From: Streptomyces sp. NBC_01439
GTDB lineage: Bacteria; Actinomycetota; Actinomycetes; Streptomycetales; Streptomycetaceae
DNA: 64,000 nucleotides
NCBI RefSeq assembly: GCF_036227605.1
Contig: NZ_CP109487.1
Coordinates: 3,484,001-3,548,000, forward strand
Reading direction: 5' to 3'
Position 1 is the first letter of the stretch. Each line of letters starts with the position of its first letter. Shown here one piece after another: positions 28,997 to 38,818 of the stretch. The notes beneath the pieces are model-generated. The model was given only the letters and a program-made list of their open reading frames with translations. It was not told the origin of the DNA and did not search any database. The translations under genes and the position numbers were made by a program.

Positions 28997-31900
28997 GTGT
29001 CGCCACAGTCCCCCAGTAACTCGAGCACCACGACCGAAGCAGCAGAGGGCGGGAAGAACCCTGCCTCAGGCTTCGGCGCCAATGAGTGGCTCGTCGACGA
29101 GATCTACCAGCAGTACCTCCAGGACCCGAATTCGGTCGACCGGGCCTGGTGGGACTTCTTCGCCGACTACAAGCCGGGGGGCGCCGTCGCTCCGGTGAAG
29201 TCGGACGGTCCCGAGAAGCCCGCGACGACGGACGGCGCCTCCGCACAGGCCGCCACCACCGTCACCGCGGCGCCGCAGGTCACCGACGCCGCCGCCACGG
29301 GGGCGGCGCGCGCCGCAGCCCCTGCCCCGACTCCTGGTGCGGGCACCGGCTCCACCGGAGCGGCTGCCGCCGCGCCGGCTTCTGCGCCCGTGTCAGCTCC
29401 TGCCCCTGCTCCTGCCACCCCCTCTGGTGCCCCTGCTGTGACTGTCACCTCCCAGGCCCCGGCCGCCGCACCGGCCGCGCCCGCCACCTCCTCCGTAGCC
29501 CCCCAAAAGGCCGCGCCCGCCACCGAGGCCCCCGCGGGCCCCGAGCTGGTGACGCTCCGCGGCCCGGCGGCTGCCGTTGCCAAGAACATGAACGCCTCCC
29601 TCGACGTGCCGACGGCCACCTCCGTCCGCGCCGTCCCGGTGAAGCTGCTGTTCGACAACCGCATCGTCATCAACAACCACCTCAAGCGCGCCCGGGGCGG
29701 GAAGATCTCCTTCACGCACCTGATCGGCTACGCGATGGTGCAGGCGATCAAGGCCATGCCGGCCATGAACTACTCCTTCGCGGAGAAGGACGGCAAGCCG
29801 ACCCTGGTCAAGCCGGAGCACATCAACTTCGGTCTCGCGATCGACCTGGTGAAGCCCAACGGCGACCGTCAGCTCGTCGTCGCCGGCATCAAGAAGGCCG
29901 AGACCCTCAACTTCTTCGAGTTCTGGCAGGCCTACGAGGACATCGTCCGCCGCGCCCGTGTCGGCAAGCTGACGATGGACGACTTCACCGGCGTCACCGT
30001 CTCGCTGACCAACCCCGGCGGCCTGGGCACCGTGCACTCCGTGCCCCGCCTGATGCCCGGACAGTCGGTCATCATGGGCGTCGGCTCCATGGACTACCCC
30101 GCCGAGTTCCAGGGCACCTCGCAGGACACCCTGAACAAGCTGGGCATCTCCAAGGTCATGACCCTGACCTCGACCTACGACCACCGGGTGATCCAGGGCG
30201 CGGCCTCCGGCGAGTTCCTGCGCATCGTCGCGAACCTGCTGCTCGGCGAGGACGGCTTCTACGACGCCGTCTTCGAGTCGCTGCGCATCCCGTACGAGCC
30301 CGTCCGCTGGAACCGCGACATCGACGCCTCGCACGACGACGACGTCACGAAGGCCGCCCGCGTCTTCGAGCTGATCCACTCCTACCGGGTCCGCGGCCAC
30401 GTCATGGCCGACACCGACCCGCTGGAGTACAAGCAGCGCAAGCACCCCGACCTCGACATCACCGAGCACGGCCTCACCCTGTGGGACCTGGAGCGCGAGT
30501 TCGCGGTCGGCGGCTTCTCCGGCAAGTCGATGATGAAGCTGCGCGACATCCTCGGCGTGCTGCGCGACTCGTACTGCCGCACCACCGGCGTCGAGTTCAT
30601 GCACATCCAGGACCCCAAGCAGCGCCGCTGGATCCAGGACCGCATCGAGCGCCCGCACACCAAGCCGGAGCGCGAGGAGCAGCTGCGCATCCTGCGCCGC
30701 CTGAACGCGGCGGAGGCCTTCGAGACCTTCCTGCAGACGAAGTACGTCGGCCAGAAGCGCTTCTCCCTGGAGGGCGGCGAGTCCGTCATCCCGCTGCTCG
30801 ACGCCGTCATCGACTCGGCCGCCGAGGCCCGCCTCGAAGAGGTCGTCATCGGCATGGCCCACCGCGGCCGCCTGAACGTGCTCGCGAACATCGTCGGCAA
30901 GTCGTACGCGCAGATCTTCCGCGAGTTCGAGGGCAACCTCGACCCGAAGTCCATGCACGGCTCCGGCGACGTCAAGTACCACCTGGGCGCCGAGGGCACC
31001 TTCACCGGCCTGGACGGCGAGCAGATCAAGGTCTCGCTCGTCGCGAACCCCTCGCACCTGGAGGCGGTCGACCCGGTCCTGGAGGGTGTCGCCCGCGCCA
31101 AGCAGGACGTCATCAACAAGGGCGGCACGGACTTCACGGTCCTGCCCCTCGCGCTCCACGGCGACGCGGCCTTCGCCGGCCAGGGTGTGGTCGCCGAGAC
31201 GCTGAACATGTCGCAGCTGCGCGGCTACCGCACCGGCGGCACCGTGCACGTGGTCATCAACAACCAGGTCGGCTTCACCGCCGCCCCGGAGTCCTCGCGT
31301 TCCTCGATGTACGCGACCGACGTGGCCCGCATGATCGAGGCGCCGATCTTCCACGTGAACGGCGACGACCCGGAGGCCGTCGTCCGCGTCGCGCGGCTCG
31401 CCTTCGAGTTCCGCCAGGCGTTCAACAAGGACGTGGTCATCGACCTCATCTGCTACCGCCGCCGCGGTCACAACGAGTCCGACAACCCGGCCTTCACGCA
31501 GCCGCTGATGTACGACCTGATCGACAAGAAGCGCTCGGTGCGCAAGCTCTACACCGAGTCCCTCATCGGTCGCGGCGACATCACGCTGGAAGAGGCCGAG
31601 CAGGCGCTCCAGGACTTCCAGGGCCAGCTGGAGAAGGTCTTCGCGGAGGTCCGCGAGGCCGCCACGCAGCCCGCGATCGCCGCGCCGGCCGCCCCGGCCC
31701 CGGCCGCCGACTTCCCGGTCGCGGTGAACACCGCGATCTCCCAGGACGTCGTCAAGCGGATCGCCGAGTCCCAGGTCACCATCCCCGAGGGCGTCACCGT
31801 CCACCCGCGCCTGCTGCCGCAGCTGCAGCGCCGCGCGGCGATGATCGACGAGGGCACCATCGACTGGGGCATGGGCGAGACCCTCGCCTTCGGCTCGCTG

Positions 31901-32908
31901 CTGATGGAGGGCACCCCGGTCCGGCTGTCCGGCCAGGACTCCCGCCGCGGCACCTTCGGTCAGCGCCATGCGGTCCTCATCGACCGGGAGACGGGCGAGG
32001 ACTACACCCCGCTCCTCTACCTGTCGGAGGACCAGGCCCGCTACAACGTCTACGACTCGCTGCTCTCCGAGTACGCGGCCATGGGCTTCGAGTACGGCTA
32101 CTCGCTGGCCCGTCCGGACGCGCTGGTCCTGTGGGAGGCCCAGTTCGGTGACTTCGTCAACGGCGCGCAGACCGTCGTCGACGAGTTCATCTCCTCGGCC
32201 GAGCAGAAGTGGGGCCAGACCTCCGGCGTCACGCTGCTCCTCCCGCACGGCTACGAGGGCCAGGGCCCGGACCACTCGTCCGCGCGTCCCGAGCGCTTCC
32301 TCCAGATGTGCGCCCAGGACAACATGACGGTGGCCATGCCCACCCTGCCGTCGAACTACTTCCACCTGCTGCGCTGGCAGGTCCACAACCCGCACCACAA
32401 GCCGCTCATCGTCTTCACCCCGAAGTCGATGCTGCGCCTGAAGGCGGCGGCGTCGAAGGCGGAGGAGTTCACGAACGGTTCGTTCCGTCCGGTCATCGGT
32501 GACAGCACCGTGGACCCGAACGCGGTCCGCAAGGTCGTCTTCTGCGCCGGCAAGGTCTACTACGACCTGGAGGCCGAGCGCGAGAAGCGCGGCATCACGG
32601 ACACCGCGATCATCCGCATCGAGCGGCTGTACCCGCTCGCCGGTGCGGAGCTCCAGGCGGAGATCGCGAAGTTCCCGAACGCGGCCAAGTACATCTGGGC
32701 GCAGGAGGAGCCGGCGAACCAGGGTGCGTGGCCGTTCATCGCGCTGAACCTGATCGACCACCTCGACCTGGCGGTCGGCGCGGACGTCCCGGCGGGCGAG
32801 CGCCTGCGGCGCATCTCGCGCCCGCACGGCTCGTCCCCGGCGGTGGGCTCCGCGAAGCGCCACCAGGCGGAGCAGCAGCTCCTGCTGAACGAGGTCTTCG
32901 AGGCGTAA
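28997..32908 (+). CDS. kgd: Multifunctional 2-oxoglutarate decarboxylase/dehydrogenase E1-E2 protein
   Basis: A 1,303-residue TCA-cycle enzyme. A short N-terminal E1 segment ([17 protein letters not shown], about 25-45) is followed by an Ala/Pro-rich linker (about 60-175), an E2-type succinyltransferase domain (about 178-430) with the DHRVIQGA motif, and then the E1o thiamine-diphosphate domains (about 450-1300) with [11 protein letters not shown] and the metal-binding GDD/N region. This fusion replaces separate SucA and SucB in actinomycetes. The GTG at 28997 ([10 protein letters not shown]) matches the family start; an upstream ATG would add a basic, non-conserved extension. Two hairpins follow the stop. 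The 3' end is the source of a 29-base duplicate 4.5 kb away. Confidence 0.96.
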   Translation: MSPQSPSNSSTTTEAAEGGKNPASGFGANEWLVDEIYQQYLQDPNSVDRAWWDFFADYKPGGAVAPVKSDGPEKPATTDGASAQAATTVTAAPQVTDAAATGAARAAAPAPTPGAGTGSTGAAAAAPASAPVSAPAPAPATPSGAPAVTVTSQAPAAAPAAPATSSVAPQKAAPATEAPAGPELVTLRGPAAAVAKNMNASLDVPTATSVRAVPVKLLFDNRIVINNHLKRARGGKISFTHLIGYAMVQAIKAMPAMNYSFAEKDGKPTLVKPEHINFGLAIDLVKPNGDRQLVVAGIKKAETLNFFEFWQAYEDIVRRARVGKLTMDDFTGVTVSLTNPGGLGTVHSVPRLMPGQSVIMGVGSMDYPAEFQGTSQDTLNKLGISKVMTLTSTYDHRVIQGAASGEFLRIVANLLLGEDGFYDAVFESLRIPYEPVRWNRDIDASHDDDVTKAARVFELIHSYRVRGHVMADTDPLEYKQRKHPDLDITEHGLTLWDLEREFAVGGFSGKSMMKLRDILGVLRDSYCRTTGVEFMHIQDPKQRRWIQDRIERPHTKPEREEQLRILRRLNAAEAFETFLQTKYVGQKRFSLEGGESVIPLLDAVIDSAAEARLEEVVIGMAHRGRLNVLANIVGKSYAQIFREFEGNLDPKSMHGSGDVKYHLGAEGTFTGLDGEQIKVSLVANPSHLEAVDPVLEGVARAKQDVINKGGTDFTVLPLALHGDAAFAGQGVVAETLNMSQLRGYRTGGTVHVVINNQVGFTAAPESSRSSMYATDVARMIEAPIFHVNGDDPEAVVRVARLAFEFRQAFNKDVVIDLICYRRRGHNESDNPAFTQPLMYDLIDKKRSVRKLYTESLIGRGDITLEEAEQALQDFQGQLEKVFAEVREAATQPAIAAPAAPAPAADFPVAVNTAISQDVVKRIAESQVTIPEGVTVHPRLLPQLQRRAAMIDEGTIDWGMGETLAFGSLLMEGTPVRLSGQDSRRGTFGQRHAVLIDRETGEDYTPLLYLSEDQARYNVYDSLLSEYAAMGFEYGYSLARPDALVLWEAQFGDFVNGAQTVVDEFISSAEQKWGQTSGVTLLLPHGYEGQGPDHSSARPERFLQMCAQDNMTVAMPTLPSNYFHLLRWQVHNPHHKPLIVFTPKSMLRLKAAASKAEEFTNGSFRPVIGDSTVDPNAVRKVVFCAGKVYYDLEAEREKRGITDTAIIRIERLYPLAGAELQAEIAKFPNAAKYIWAQEEPANQGAWPFIALNLIDHLDLAVGADVPAGERLRRISRPHGSSPAVGSAKRHQAEQQLLLNEVFEA

Positions 32909-32912
32909 CCGC
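32884..32912 (+). repeat. 29-base direct repeat, copy 1 (kgd 3' end)
   Basis: The last 24 coding bases, the TAA stop and the next four bases of kgd recur at 37406-37434 with one mismatch (28 of 29). Repeats of a gene's 3' end are typical of site-specific insertion, but no integrase is visible between the copies. Confidence 0.75.
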
Positions 32913-32917
32913 GCCCC

Positions 32918-32993
32918 GAGCCGGGCCGCACGAAGGCCCGGCTCCCCCACCTCACGAAGGCGGTACCACCGGATGTTCCGGTGGTACCGCCTT
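32918..32993 (+). terminator. Tandem hairpins after kgd
   Basis: Two inverted repeats follow the kgd stop. The first has 10-base arms (32918-32927 and 32935-32944). The second has 16-base perfect arms (32957-32972 and 32978-32993) with a five-base loop and TTTCG after it. Together they make a strong terminator isolating kgd from the ABC transporter genes. Confidence 0.85.
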
Positions 32994-33095
32994 TCGTCGT
33001 TCCCCGGCACCCGCCGACCGGGAGGTGCGGAAGTCAACTCCCCGCGCTTCGTGCACTCGTCGTGTCGCGTCGTCTTCGACTGGAAGTAATCTCAG

Positions 33096-33827
33096 ATGAT
33101 GATCGTCCTTTCCTGTCACGAAGTGACCAAGAGCTTCCGGAAGCACTCCGTGCTGGAAGGGGTCCACCTCAGCCTGGAGGCCGGCGAGATCGTCGGCCTC
33201 CTCGGGCTCAACGGCGCGGGCAAGACCACCCTGATGCGGGTGATCACCGGGCTGTCCACCCCCGATTCCGGTGAGGTGCGGCTGTTCGGGGACCCCCTGC
33301 CCATGCGGCCGCGGCAGCTCGACCGGCTCGGGGCCGCGCTCGACGCGCCCGCGTTCCACCGGTGGTCCACCGGGCGCGCCATGCTGCGCACCCTGCTCGA
33401 CACGGCTGGGCTTCCCGACGGCGGACGGATCGCCCGTACGCTCAACCGCGTCGGGCTGACCGGCGCCGCCGACCGCCGCCTCGGGACGTACTCGCAGGGC
33501 ATGCGGCAGCGGCTGGCCATCGCCGCGGCGCTGCTCAAGCAGCCCGACCTGCTGATCCTCGACGAACCCACCAACGGGCTCGACCCCGAGGGACTGCGCA
33601 TGGTGCGGCGGATCGTGGCCGAGGAGGCCGAGCGCGGGGCCGCCGTCCTCGTCTCCAGCCACCAGCTCGACGAGATCCAGCGCATCTGCCATCGCGTGAT
33701 CATGCTCGCCCAGGGCCGCGTCGTCGCCGCCGGCACGCTCGACGCGCTCGGCTACGAACCGGAAAGCGGTCCGGCCGCCTTCGAGGACTGGTTCTTCGGG
33801 CTCGTCGGGAACGGGGCGCGCTCGTGA
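33096..33827 (+). CDS. ABC transporter ATP-binding protein
   Basis: A 243-residue nucleotide-binding subunit. Walker A is LNGAGKTT (about residue 40), the signature YSQGMRQRL (about 133), Walker B LLILDEPTNGLDPEG (about 153) and the switch histidine in VSSHQLDE. It is of the export/antibiotic-resistance type (BcrA/NatA-like). It starts at an ATG (a second ATG is adjacent) and its stop overlaps the first permease start (GTGA). The three genes form one operon. The substrate is unknown. Confidence 0.93.
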   Translation: MMIVLSCHEVTKSFRKHSVLEGVHLSLEAGEIVGLLGLNGAGKTTLMRVITGLSTPDSGEVRLFGDPLPMRPRQLDRLGAALDAPAFHRWSTGRAMLRTLLDTAGLPDGGRIARTLNRVGLTGAADRRLGTYSQGMRQRLAIAAALLKQPDLLILDEPTNGLDPEGLRMVRRIVAEEAERGAAVLVSSHQLDEIQRICHRVIMLAQGRVVAAGTLDALGYEPESGPAAFEDWFFGLVGNGARS

Positions 33828-34777
33828 ACCGCCTCGTCCGCGCCGAGACCCGGCGGCTGCTGGGGCACCCGCTCGCCCTCACGCTCACCGTGCTGTTCGT
33901 CTTCGGCTCCCTGTACTGCGCCTGGGTGAGCCAGAGCATGGCCTCGTACAACCTCAAGCAGGTGCAGGCCAATCTCGACTTCCTCCCGAAGTCGTGCGAA
34001 TCCCCGATGAACGGCCCGGAGCAGAAGGCCAAGTGCCTCGCCGATGTGCCCCTGCAGGCCGTCGCGCTGGAGCGGATCCAGGACCGGTTCACCGCCGAGG
34101 CGGTCCGTGCGGCGCACGGCCAGCACCCGGTGGGCTCGCTGCTGTGGACCGTCGGCCTGCTGACGTCCGTGCCCGGGCTCGCGCTCCTCGTCATGGTGGC
34201 GGCCTTCTCCGTCGCCGGCGAGTGGAGCCGGGGCAGCATCGTGCCGCTCCTCCTCTACGAGTCCCGCCTCGGTCGGCTCCTCGCCGCCAAGGCCGTCGCG
34301 GTCTGGGTGTGGAGCCTGACGCTGCTGTACGTGTCCGCCGCCGTGACGGCCGCGTTCGGCCTGTTCTTCGGCCGTGACGCCTATCTGTTGCCTTCGCCCG
34401 GGGCGCTCGGGTCCGTCCTGGCCGACACCGCTCTCGGTGTACTGGCCGGTGCTGCGGTACTCGCCGGGGCGGCGGCCGTCGCGGTCGCCCTGGCCGCACT
34501 GCTGCGCCAGCCGCTGCGCACCTTCCTCGCAGGAATGCTGCTGCTCGTCCTCGTGGTCCGCACCTCCGCCGTTCCGGGGCTGGGCGCCTGGCTTCCCGGC
34601 GGCGCTCTGGCCGACCTCGTCGGCTTCGGTGCGGTGGACGGGGTATGGGACCACTTCTGGATCTCCACCGATCCCTCCACCGTCCCCGTCCTGCTCCGCG
34701 TCCTGCCGACCCTGGCCCTCATCGGACTGCTGTGGCTCGGGCTCAACCGCCTGAACCGCACCCGGGACCGCGCCTGA
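33824..34777 (+). CDS. ABC transporter permease (first)
   Basis: A 317-residue integral membrane protein with six hydrophobic segments, the first at about 17-34 and the rest clustered from about 105 onward. A large soluble loop (about 45-100) with two cysteines lies after the first segment, as in ABC-2 type exporters. The GTG start overlaps the ATPase stop, and its own stop overlaps the next permease start by one base. It forms the membrane pore with the second permease. Confidence 0.88.
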   Translation: MNRLVRAETRRLLGHPLALTLTVLFVFGSLYCAWVSQSMASYNLKQVQANLDFLPKSCESPMNGPEQKAKCLADVPLQAVALERIQDRFTAEAVRAAHGQHPVGSLLWTVGLLTSVPGLALLVMVAAFSVAGEWSRGSIVPLLLYESRLGRLLAAKAVAVWVWSLTLLYVSAAVTAAFGLFFGRDAYLLPSPGALGSVLADTALGVLAGAAVLAGAAAVAVALAALLRQPLRTFLAGMLLLVLVVRTSAVPGLGAWLPGGALADLVGFGAVDGVWDHFWISTDPSTVPVLLRVLPTLALIGLLWLGLNRLNRTRDRA

Positions 34778-35676
34778 TGGCCGGTACCCGGCGCCGGCCG
34801 GCGCGCGCAGCAGGGGCCGCCTGGGCCGGTGAACTGCGAGCACTGTGGACCGCCCCGGTCTGGGGAGCCACCGCGGTGGCGACGGCGGTGGCGTCGGGGC
34901 TCGTCGTCCGGCTCTGGACGGCGGGCGCCTCGTACGGGGTGCTCGACCCCTCGGTGTCGGCGCTCACCTCGCTCCCGTCCGCCTTGCGGGCGGCGGCCTG
35001 GCAGTCCGGGACCCTGCTGGGGCTCCTCCTCACGGCAGTGGTCGTCGCGACCGGACTCGGCCAGACCTTGGAGGGCGGTACCTGGAGCGCCCTGCGCCTG
35101 TTCGAGAACCGCGTCGGGGTGCTGTGGGCGCGCAAGGCCGGCGCCGCGCTCGCCCTGTCCCTCGCCGTGCAGATCGTCACCGGCGTGTTGCTGTGGCTGG
35201 CCACTTCGGCGCTCGCCCGGCTGTGGCCGGTGCGGCCCCGCACGATCCCCCCGGGGTTCGGTGGCGGCACGGCCGCCCCTGTGCCTCCCCTGCCCGTCGA
35301 GTCCGCCGCCTGGGGCCAGGCCGCGGGCGCGATCGCCAGCGCCGTCCTCATCCAGTTCCTCTTCGTCTGCCTGGCCGGACTCGGGGCGGCCCTGCTGCGC
35401 AGCGTGATCGGGACCCTCGCGCTCGGAGTCGGCCCCCTGTTGGTGACCGCGCCGCTCGTGCTGCTTCCGGCGGCTCCGTTCCTGCCGCACCGTTGGATCG
35501 CCGACCTGCTGAACCTGCCCTCCGAGGCCCAGTACCAGCTCTACTTCTGGAATCAGGCCCCGACCGATCCGTCGCCCCTGACCGGCGGTCTCGCCCTCGC
35601 CGGGGTCGCGGCCCTGGCCGCCGTGGCCGCCTGGGCGGCACTGCGTTCCGAGCGGGCACTGCGTCCCGTCGACTGA
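34777..35676 (+). CDS. ABC transporter permease (second)
   Basis: A 299-residue membrane protein with about six hydrophobic segments and the same general layout as the preceding permease: first segment at about 25-45, then a loop, then a helix cluster with LLGLLLTAVVVATGLGQ. The sequence has diverged, so the two probably pair as a heterodimer. The ATG shares a base with the upstream TGA (TGATG). A strong hairpin about 85 bases downstream ends the operon. Confidence 0.87.
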   Translation: MAGTRRRPARAAGAAWAGELRALWTAPVWGATAVATAVASGLVVRLWTAGASYGVLDPSVSALTSLPSALRAAAWQSGTLLGLLLTAVVVATGLGQTLEGGTWSALRLFENRVGVLWARKAGAALALSLAVQIVTGVLLWLATSALARLWPVRPRTIPPGFGGGTAAPVPPLPVESAAWGQAAGAIASAVLIQFLFVCLAGLGAALLRSVIGTLALGVGPLLVTAPLVLLPAAPFLPHRWIADLLNLPSEAQYQLYFWNQAPTDPSPLTGGLALAGVAALAAVAAWAALRSERALRPVD

Positions 35677-35760
35677 CACCGCGGCCGGGCGCGACGCGAA
35701 CGCCGGCGGGGCTGAATCAGGGCTGCGCTTCGAAGTCCTCGTACGGGCGGATGCGTTGTT

Positions 35761-35797
35761 CGGAAGGCCCGGCCCCTCACAGGGGCCGGGCCTTCCG
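35761..35797 (+). terminator. Strong hairpin after the ABC operon
   Basis: Perfect 17-base arms (35761-35777 and 35781-35797) with a three-base loop, 84 bases after the second permease stop. No other feature is seen in the gap between 35677 and 35979 apart from an AT-richer promoter-like stretch just before the next gene. Confidence 0.85.
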
Positions 35798-35979
35798 GCT
35801 GTCGTGCCCCCTGGCGGCCGATGATCTTACCGATTCATGACGCCCCCTCACGGGACGCCCACAAGTCCCCTGCTGCATCTAGCGTGTTCGTACATCACCG
35901 AGTCCGACCGGACGGCGCGCGCCGCACCCGATACCGGCCCGTCTCCGACGAATCCGAAATCTCATGAGAAAGCAGGACG

Positions 35980-36621
35980 ATGACGGTCGAGACGCTTCCC
36001 CTCTGCGCCTACCCGGAGTGCACCAACCACCCCGAGGCGCCGACGCCCGGCAACCCCGAGCCCGCGTACTGCGCCCACCCGGATCACAACGCGCTGGGGG
36101 CGTTCCGCAGGTTCCGGGCCAAGCGCCAGCAGCGCAAGGACGAGAAGCGCCGGGCCACCGAGGCCAAGAAGGCGGGCAAGGACGGATCCGGCGCCCGCGC
36201 CGACCTCGTGGCGCTCATCTCCCAGCTGTCCACGGACCTGCCGGGCTACATCGAGGAGCTCGCGATCATCACGGACTCGACCGCGGCGGAGGAGCGCATC
36301 AAGGCCGTGACCGAGGCTGCGGCCCAGCGGGCCCGGGACGCCGAACGGCGCACCGCACTGGCGGAGCAGGCCGCGGACATGGCCATCGCCCAACTGGACG
36401 TGGCCAGGCACCGGTTCGAGGTGGAGACGGACGAGATCCGCCAGGAGTCCGCACAGCAAGTGACCGACGTGCAGTTCGTGCGGGTCGAACTGGAGCGCTA
36501 CCGCGAGCGGGTCGCCCAGCTGGAGGAGCGGCTCGACACGATGCGCGAGGAGGCGGACGCGGCCCGCCGGGAGCGCGGCGAGTTCGCACGGCAGGCCGAA
36601 CAGCACCGGTGCAAGGCCTGA
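35980..36621 (+). CDS. Coiled-coil protein with N-terminal Cys/His cluster
   Basis: A 213-residue cytoplasmic protein. The first 35 residues hold [11 protein letters not shown] and YCAHPDH, which could bind zinc. A basic patch ([15 protein letters not shown]) follows, then a long heptad-like helix from about residue 85 to the end with many E, R and A. Proteins of this shape occur in Streptomyces next to plasmid-type or filament-associated genes (KfrA-like), but no family can be fixed. The start ATG follows AGGA. It opens the accessory stretch after the ABC operon. Confidence 0.75.
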   Translation: MTVETLPLCAYPECTNHPEAPTPGNPEPAYCAHPDHNALGAFRRFRAKRQQRKDEKRRATEAKKAGKDGSGARADLVALISQLSTDLPGYIEELAIITDSTAAEERIKAVTEAAAQRARDAERRTALAEQAADMAIAQLDVARHRFEVETDEIRQESAQQVTDVQFVRVELERYRERVAQLEERLDTMREEADAARRERGEFARQAEQHRCKA

Positions 36622-36967
36622 CGACCGGCCATGAACCACCAAGATCAAGACAACGACAACGGCGCGCCCCAACCTGACTCTGAGTAGCACCGCGCGTGCC
36701 GACCCCGTTTCGAGGTCCGACAACTCCGGGCCGGGACGGACCGAGCACCGGAAAGTTGAATACGTACCTCCGCCATTACAACGGGCATATCGGCGCGATC
36801 GCGGATCGGGAATCGCGTAAGGCGATGTCCGAAATCGAACGCATCCACCCGGGGAATTGTCAGATCGATGCAACGATTCGCCGCAGACATACCCGGTATG
36901 CCCGTCACCCGCGCACGGGCAATCCATTCATCTATTGCAGCATAGAATTCCTACGCCTGGAGGCAAC
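36622..36967. other. 346-base non-coding stretch with lowered GC
   Basis: No convincing gene. The second half (36750-36960) is clearly AT-richer than the surroundings, as in Streptomyces promoter or acquired DNA. A TAGAAT hexamer at 36943-36948 could be the -10 box of the secreted-protein gene, though its leader would then be very short and no good -35 is visible. Confidence 0.4.
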
Positions 36968-37342
36968 ATGTCTCGAACCATCAAGCGGACCACCAAAATG
37001 GCCACGGTCGCCGGAATGGCGATGGCCATCAGTGCGGGAATGTTCGTGACCGCACCTGCGAGCCAGGCAGCACCGGTCGCGGCCTTCCGCCTGAGCAACT
37101 TCTCGGCGACCATCGCGAACATCTGCGTCCACACGGACATCGCAACGCAATGCTCCGGAAACATGGCGGCAGGAAAGAGCGAGGTTTGGAGGGTGGCGTA
37201 CAAGGGGCCGCGCAAGTGGTACTGCACCGCGACCGCGAAGGGCCTGACCGGCACCGCCAGCACCCCTTACTTCAGCCGTGAAAACGTCAAGGAATGCGCG
37301 GAGGTCGGAAACATTTTCGGCGCCAACATCATTCTCAAGTAG
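36968..37342 (+). CDS. Small secreted four-cysteine protein
   Basis: A 124-residue exported protein behind a GGAGG ribosome site. A basic start (MSRTIKRTTK), a hydrophobic core and a cleavage site ASQAAP (about residues 30-35) form a signal peptide. The mature part, about 90 residues, has four cysteines (in NICVHT, TQCSG, WYCTA and KECAE), fitting two disulfides in a small beta-rich domain. The codons are less GC-rich than in neighbouring genes. No family is recognised; a role as an extracellular structural, inhibitor or toxin-like protein is only a guess. Confidence 0.75.
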   Translation: MSRTIKRTTKMATVAGMAMAISAGMFVTAPASQAAPVAAFRLSNFSATIANICVHTDIATQCSGNMAAGKSEVWRVAYKGPRKWYCTATAKGLTGTASTPYFSRENVKECAEVGNIFGANIILK

Positions 37343-37405
37343 CAAATAGCCGGGGTTGCCGGACGCGACGCGGGCGGTAACGAGTGGGGTGACGACCTGG
37401 CTCAC

Positions 37406-37434
37406 GCTGAACGAGGTCTTCGAGGCGCAACCGC
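37406..37434 (+). repeat. 29-base direct repeat, copy 2
   Basis: A copy of the kgd 3' terminus (32884-32912) with a single change that turns the TAA stop into CAA. It sits in the 111-base gap between the secreted protein gene and the AbiEii-type gene and is not part of any visible reading frame of its own. Confidence 0.75.
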
Positions 37435-37453
37435 CTTCCGGCGTACCTAGATG

Positions 37454-38119
37454 TCAGCCCTCGTCGTCGTGATCGTGCAGGCGCTGGTCGAGGTCGCTCG
37501 CCCAGCGCTGGGCCCAGGCACGCAGTTCAGCCGTCTCGTCCTCGGTGAGGCCGTACGCGGCGAACTCGTCGTCGTCGGCCCAGTCCGCACCGGTCAAGCG
37601 GTCACGGAGGTCGTGGAGCCGGAATTCGTCGCGGCCGTGGCGCCTGCCGAGGCGTTCGAGCTCGTTGATCGTGCGGTGGTGAGAAGCCGCGTGGACGTCG
37701 ATCAGATCGCGGACAGCACCGCGGTCGGCCAGGGCACGGACCTTGGTGCCGATGACGGAGTCGAACGCCAGAACCGGTCCGTACTCGGTCTGGGCGGGCG
37801 GCGTCCAGAAGTGTTCTTTAAGGACGTCCACCTCGCACTCCTCCCCGGTGTCCGGATCGGCAGCCATGAGCCGGGCCGAGAGCGCATCCACTTCCATCAC
37901 ACGGACCTGCCAGCGCCGTGCTGCCAGGCCCTGCTCCAGGCTCGCGACGATCTCTGCCATCGGAGCCGGGTTCTCCGTGGCAACGTCGAGGTCCTGACTG
38001 AGCCGTTCGACGAGACCGTGGGCCTGGACCGCGTATCCGCCAGTGATCACGAGGGGATACGGGGTACCGATGTCGATAACTGCGGCCAGGAGCCGGCGGT
38101 GCAGGTCGCTCAGCCTCAC
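37454..38119 (-). CDS. AbiEii/AbiGii-type nucleotidyltransferase
   Basis: A 221-residue protein of the DNA polymerase beta-like nucleotidyltransferase superfamily. The motif GGYAVQAHGLVERLSQDLD (about residues 23-41) gives the G-G...R.S.D.D active-site pattern, and a later acidic stretch CEVDVLKEHF may supply the third acid. Such proteins are the toxin half of type IV toxin-antitoxin or abortive infection systems, or tRNA-modifying nucleotidyltransferases. The GTG start overlaps the stop of the small upstream gene in a GTGA, so the two are expressed together. The toxin role is inferred. Confidence 0.8.
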   Translation of the reverse strand: MRLSDLHRRLLAAVIDIGTPYPLVITGGYAVQAHGLVERLSQDLDVATENPAPMAEIVASLEQGLAARRWQVRVMEVDALSARLMAADPDTGEECEVDVLKEHFWTPPAQTEYGPVLAFDSVIGTKVRALADRGAVRDLIDVHAASHHRTINELERLGRRHGRDEFRLHDLRDRLTGADWADDDEFAAYGLTEDETAELRAWAQRWASDLDQRLHDHDDEG

Positions 38120-38475
38120 GCGGCGGCAGACCCTTCGAGCTCGGGGAAGGCTTCCTCCCAGACCTGTCGCACGTGTCTGCTGACCAGGGTGCGCAGAACC
38201 GGCCACTGGGCCACGAGGAGGTCGCGGTTCAGCAGGGCCACGAGGTCTTCGTGCTGTCCCTCGGCCAGGACGGTGCGGTACAGGCCCATGCGCAGGCGGG
38301 GCCGGTCCAGGTCGTAGGCGCGCAGCCCGGACCAGGCAACGTGCAGGGGCAGCTCGACCACTCCGTGCTGCGGACCTGCGAGCTTCTCCAGCGAAGCGGG
38401 AAGCCGGCTCGCGTACCGGCCGTGAAGCACCTCGGCTGCCGACGGCACCGCGCTACTGGAGGAGGACATGACCAT
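38116..38475 (-). CDS. Small partner of the nucleotidyltransferase
   Basis: A 119-residue protein (MVMSSSSSAVPSAAEVLHG), helical in pattern, with YASRLPASLEKLAGP and LRTLVSRHVRQVWEEAFPE. It does not show the winged-helix N-terminus of a classical AbiEi antitoxin. Its stop overlaps the nucleotidyltransferase start, the usual geometry of an antitoxin before a toxin. ATGs at 38475 and 38469 are both possible starts. An antitoxin role rests on gene order only. Confidence 0.6.
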   Translation of the reverse strand: MVMSSSSSAVPSAAEVLHGRYASRLPASLEKLAGPQHGVVELPLHVAWSGLRAYDLDRPRLRMGLYRTVLAEGQHEDLVALLNRDLLVAQWPVLRTLVSRHVRQVWEEAFPELEGSAAA

Positions 38476-38818
38476 GAACCTGATTATCCCGCGTCCCCCT
38501 CGTCCCCGGTACCGCAGACGCGGCACGCCGCCCCGTTGGATGCGCCGGACATCCCTGCGCCCGCCTCACCGGCGAAGAGCGTGTGCCCGACCGACTCCCG
38601 GAGGGCCACAAGCTCTGATCAGCTGGTGGCAGGTGTACTCGTAGCCCAGCACGGCACGGACACGCATCGGGACACACAGCAAACGGAAGTACAACGGGCG
38701 GACATTCCGCATCCCTGGAGGACGTCCAGGCTGAACCGTAACCAGCCGACGGACCCTCTGGAAGGACACCGACATGGAGGCCATGAGGCCATGCCGAAGC
38801 GCCCCATCGACTCTCGAC
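38476..38818. other. 343-base region without a clear gene
   Basis: Lies between the small partner gene and the first copy of the 305-base repeat. Frames are open but of poor coding quality, and no RNA gene or strong hairpin was seen. It may hold the promoter of the toxin-like pair and debris of the sequence displaced by the duplication. Confidence 0.4.

Noticed and set aside
29086..32151. Very long open frame overlapping kgd in another frame
   Set aside because: Arg/Pro-rich with no domain; it is a high-GC shadow of the kgd coding sequence.
29393..33037. Open frame of over 1,200 codons antisense to kgd
   Set aside because: Composition (Asp/Val/Arg/Leu runs) mirrors the codon pattern of kgd on the opposite strand; no recognisable domain or ribosome site.
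36943..36948. TAGAAT as -10 promoter box of the secreted protein gene
   Set aside because: No acceptable -35 at 16-19 bases, and the leader would be shorter than the ribosome site needs; kept only as a remark.
38540..38818. Possible continuation of the truncated 86-residue gene upstream of the left repeat
   Set aside because: The frame matching the gene tail is not continued by any sequence like the N-terminus found at 41151; the similarity stops at 38819.
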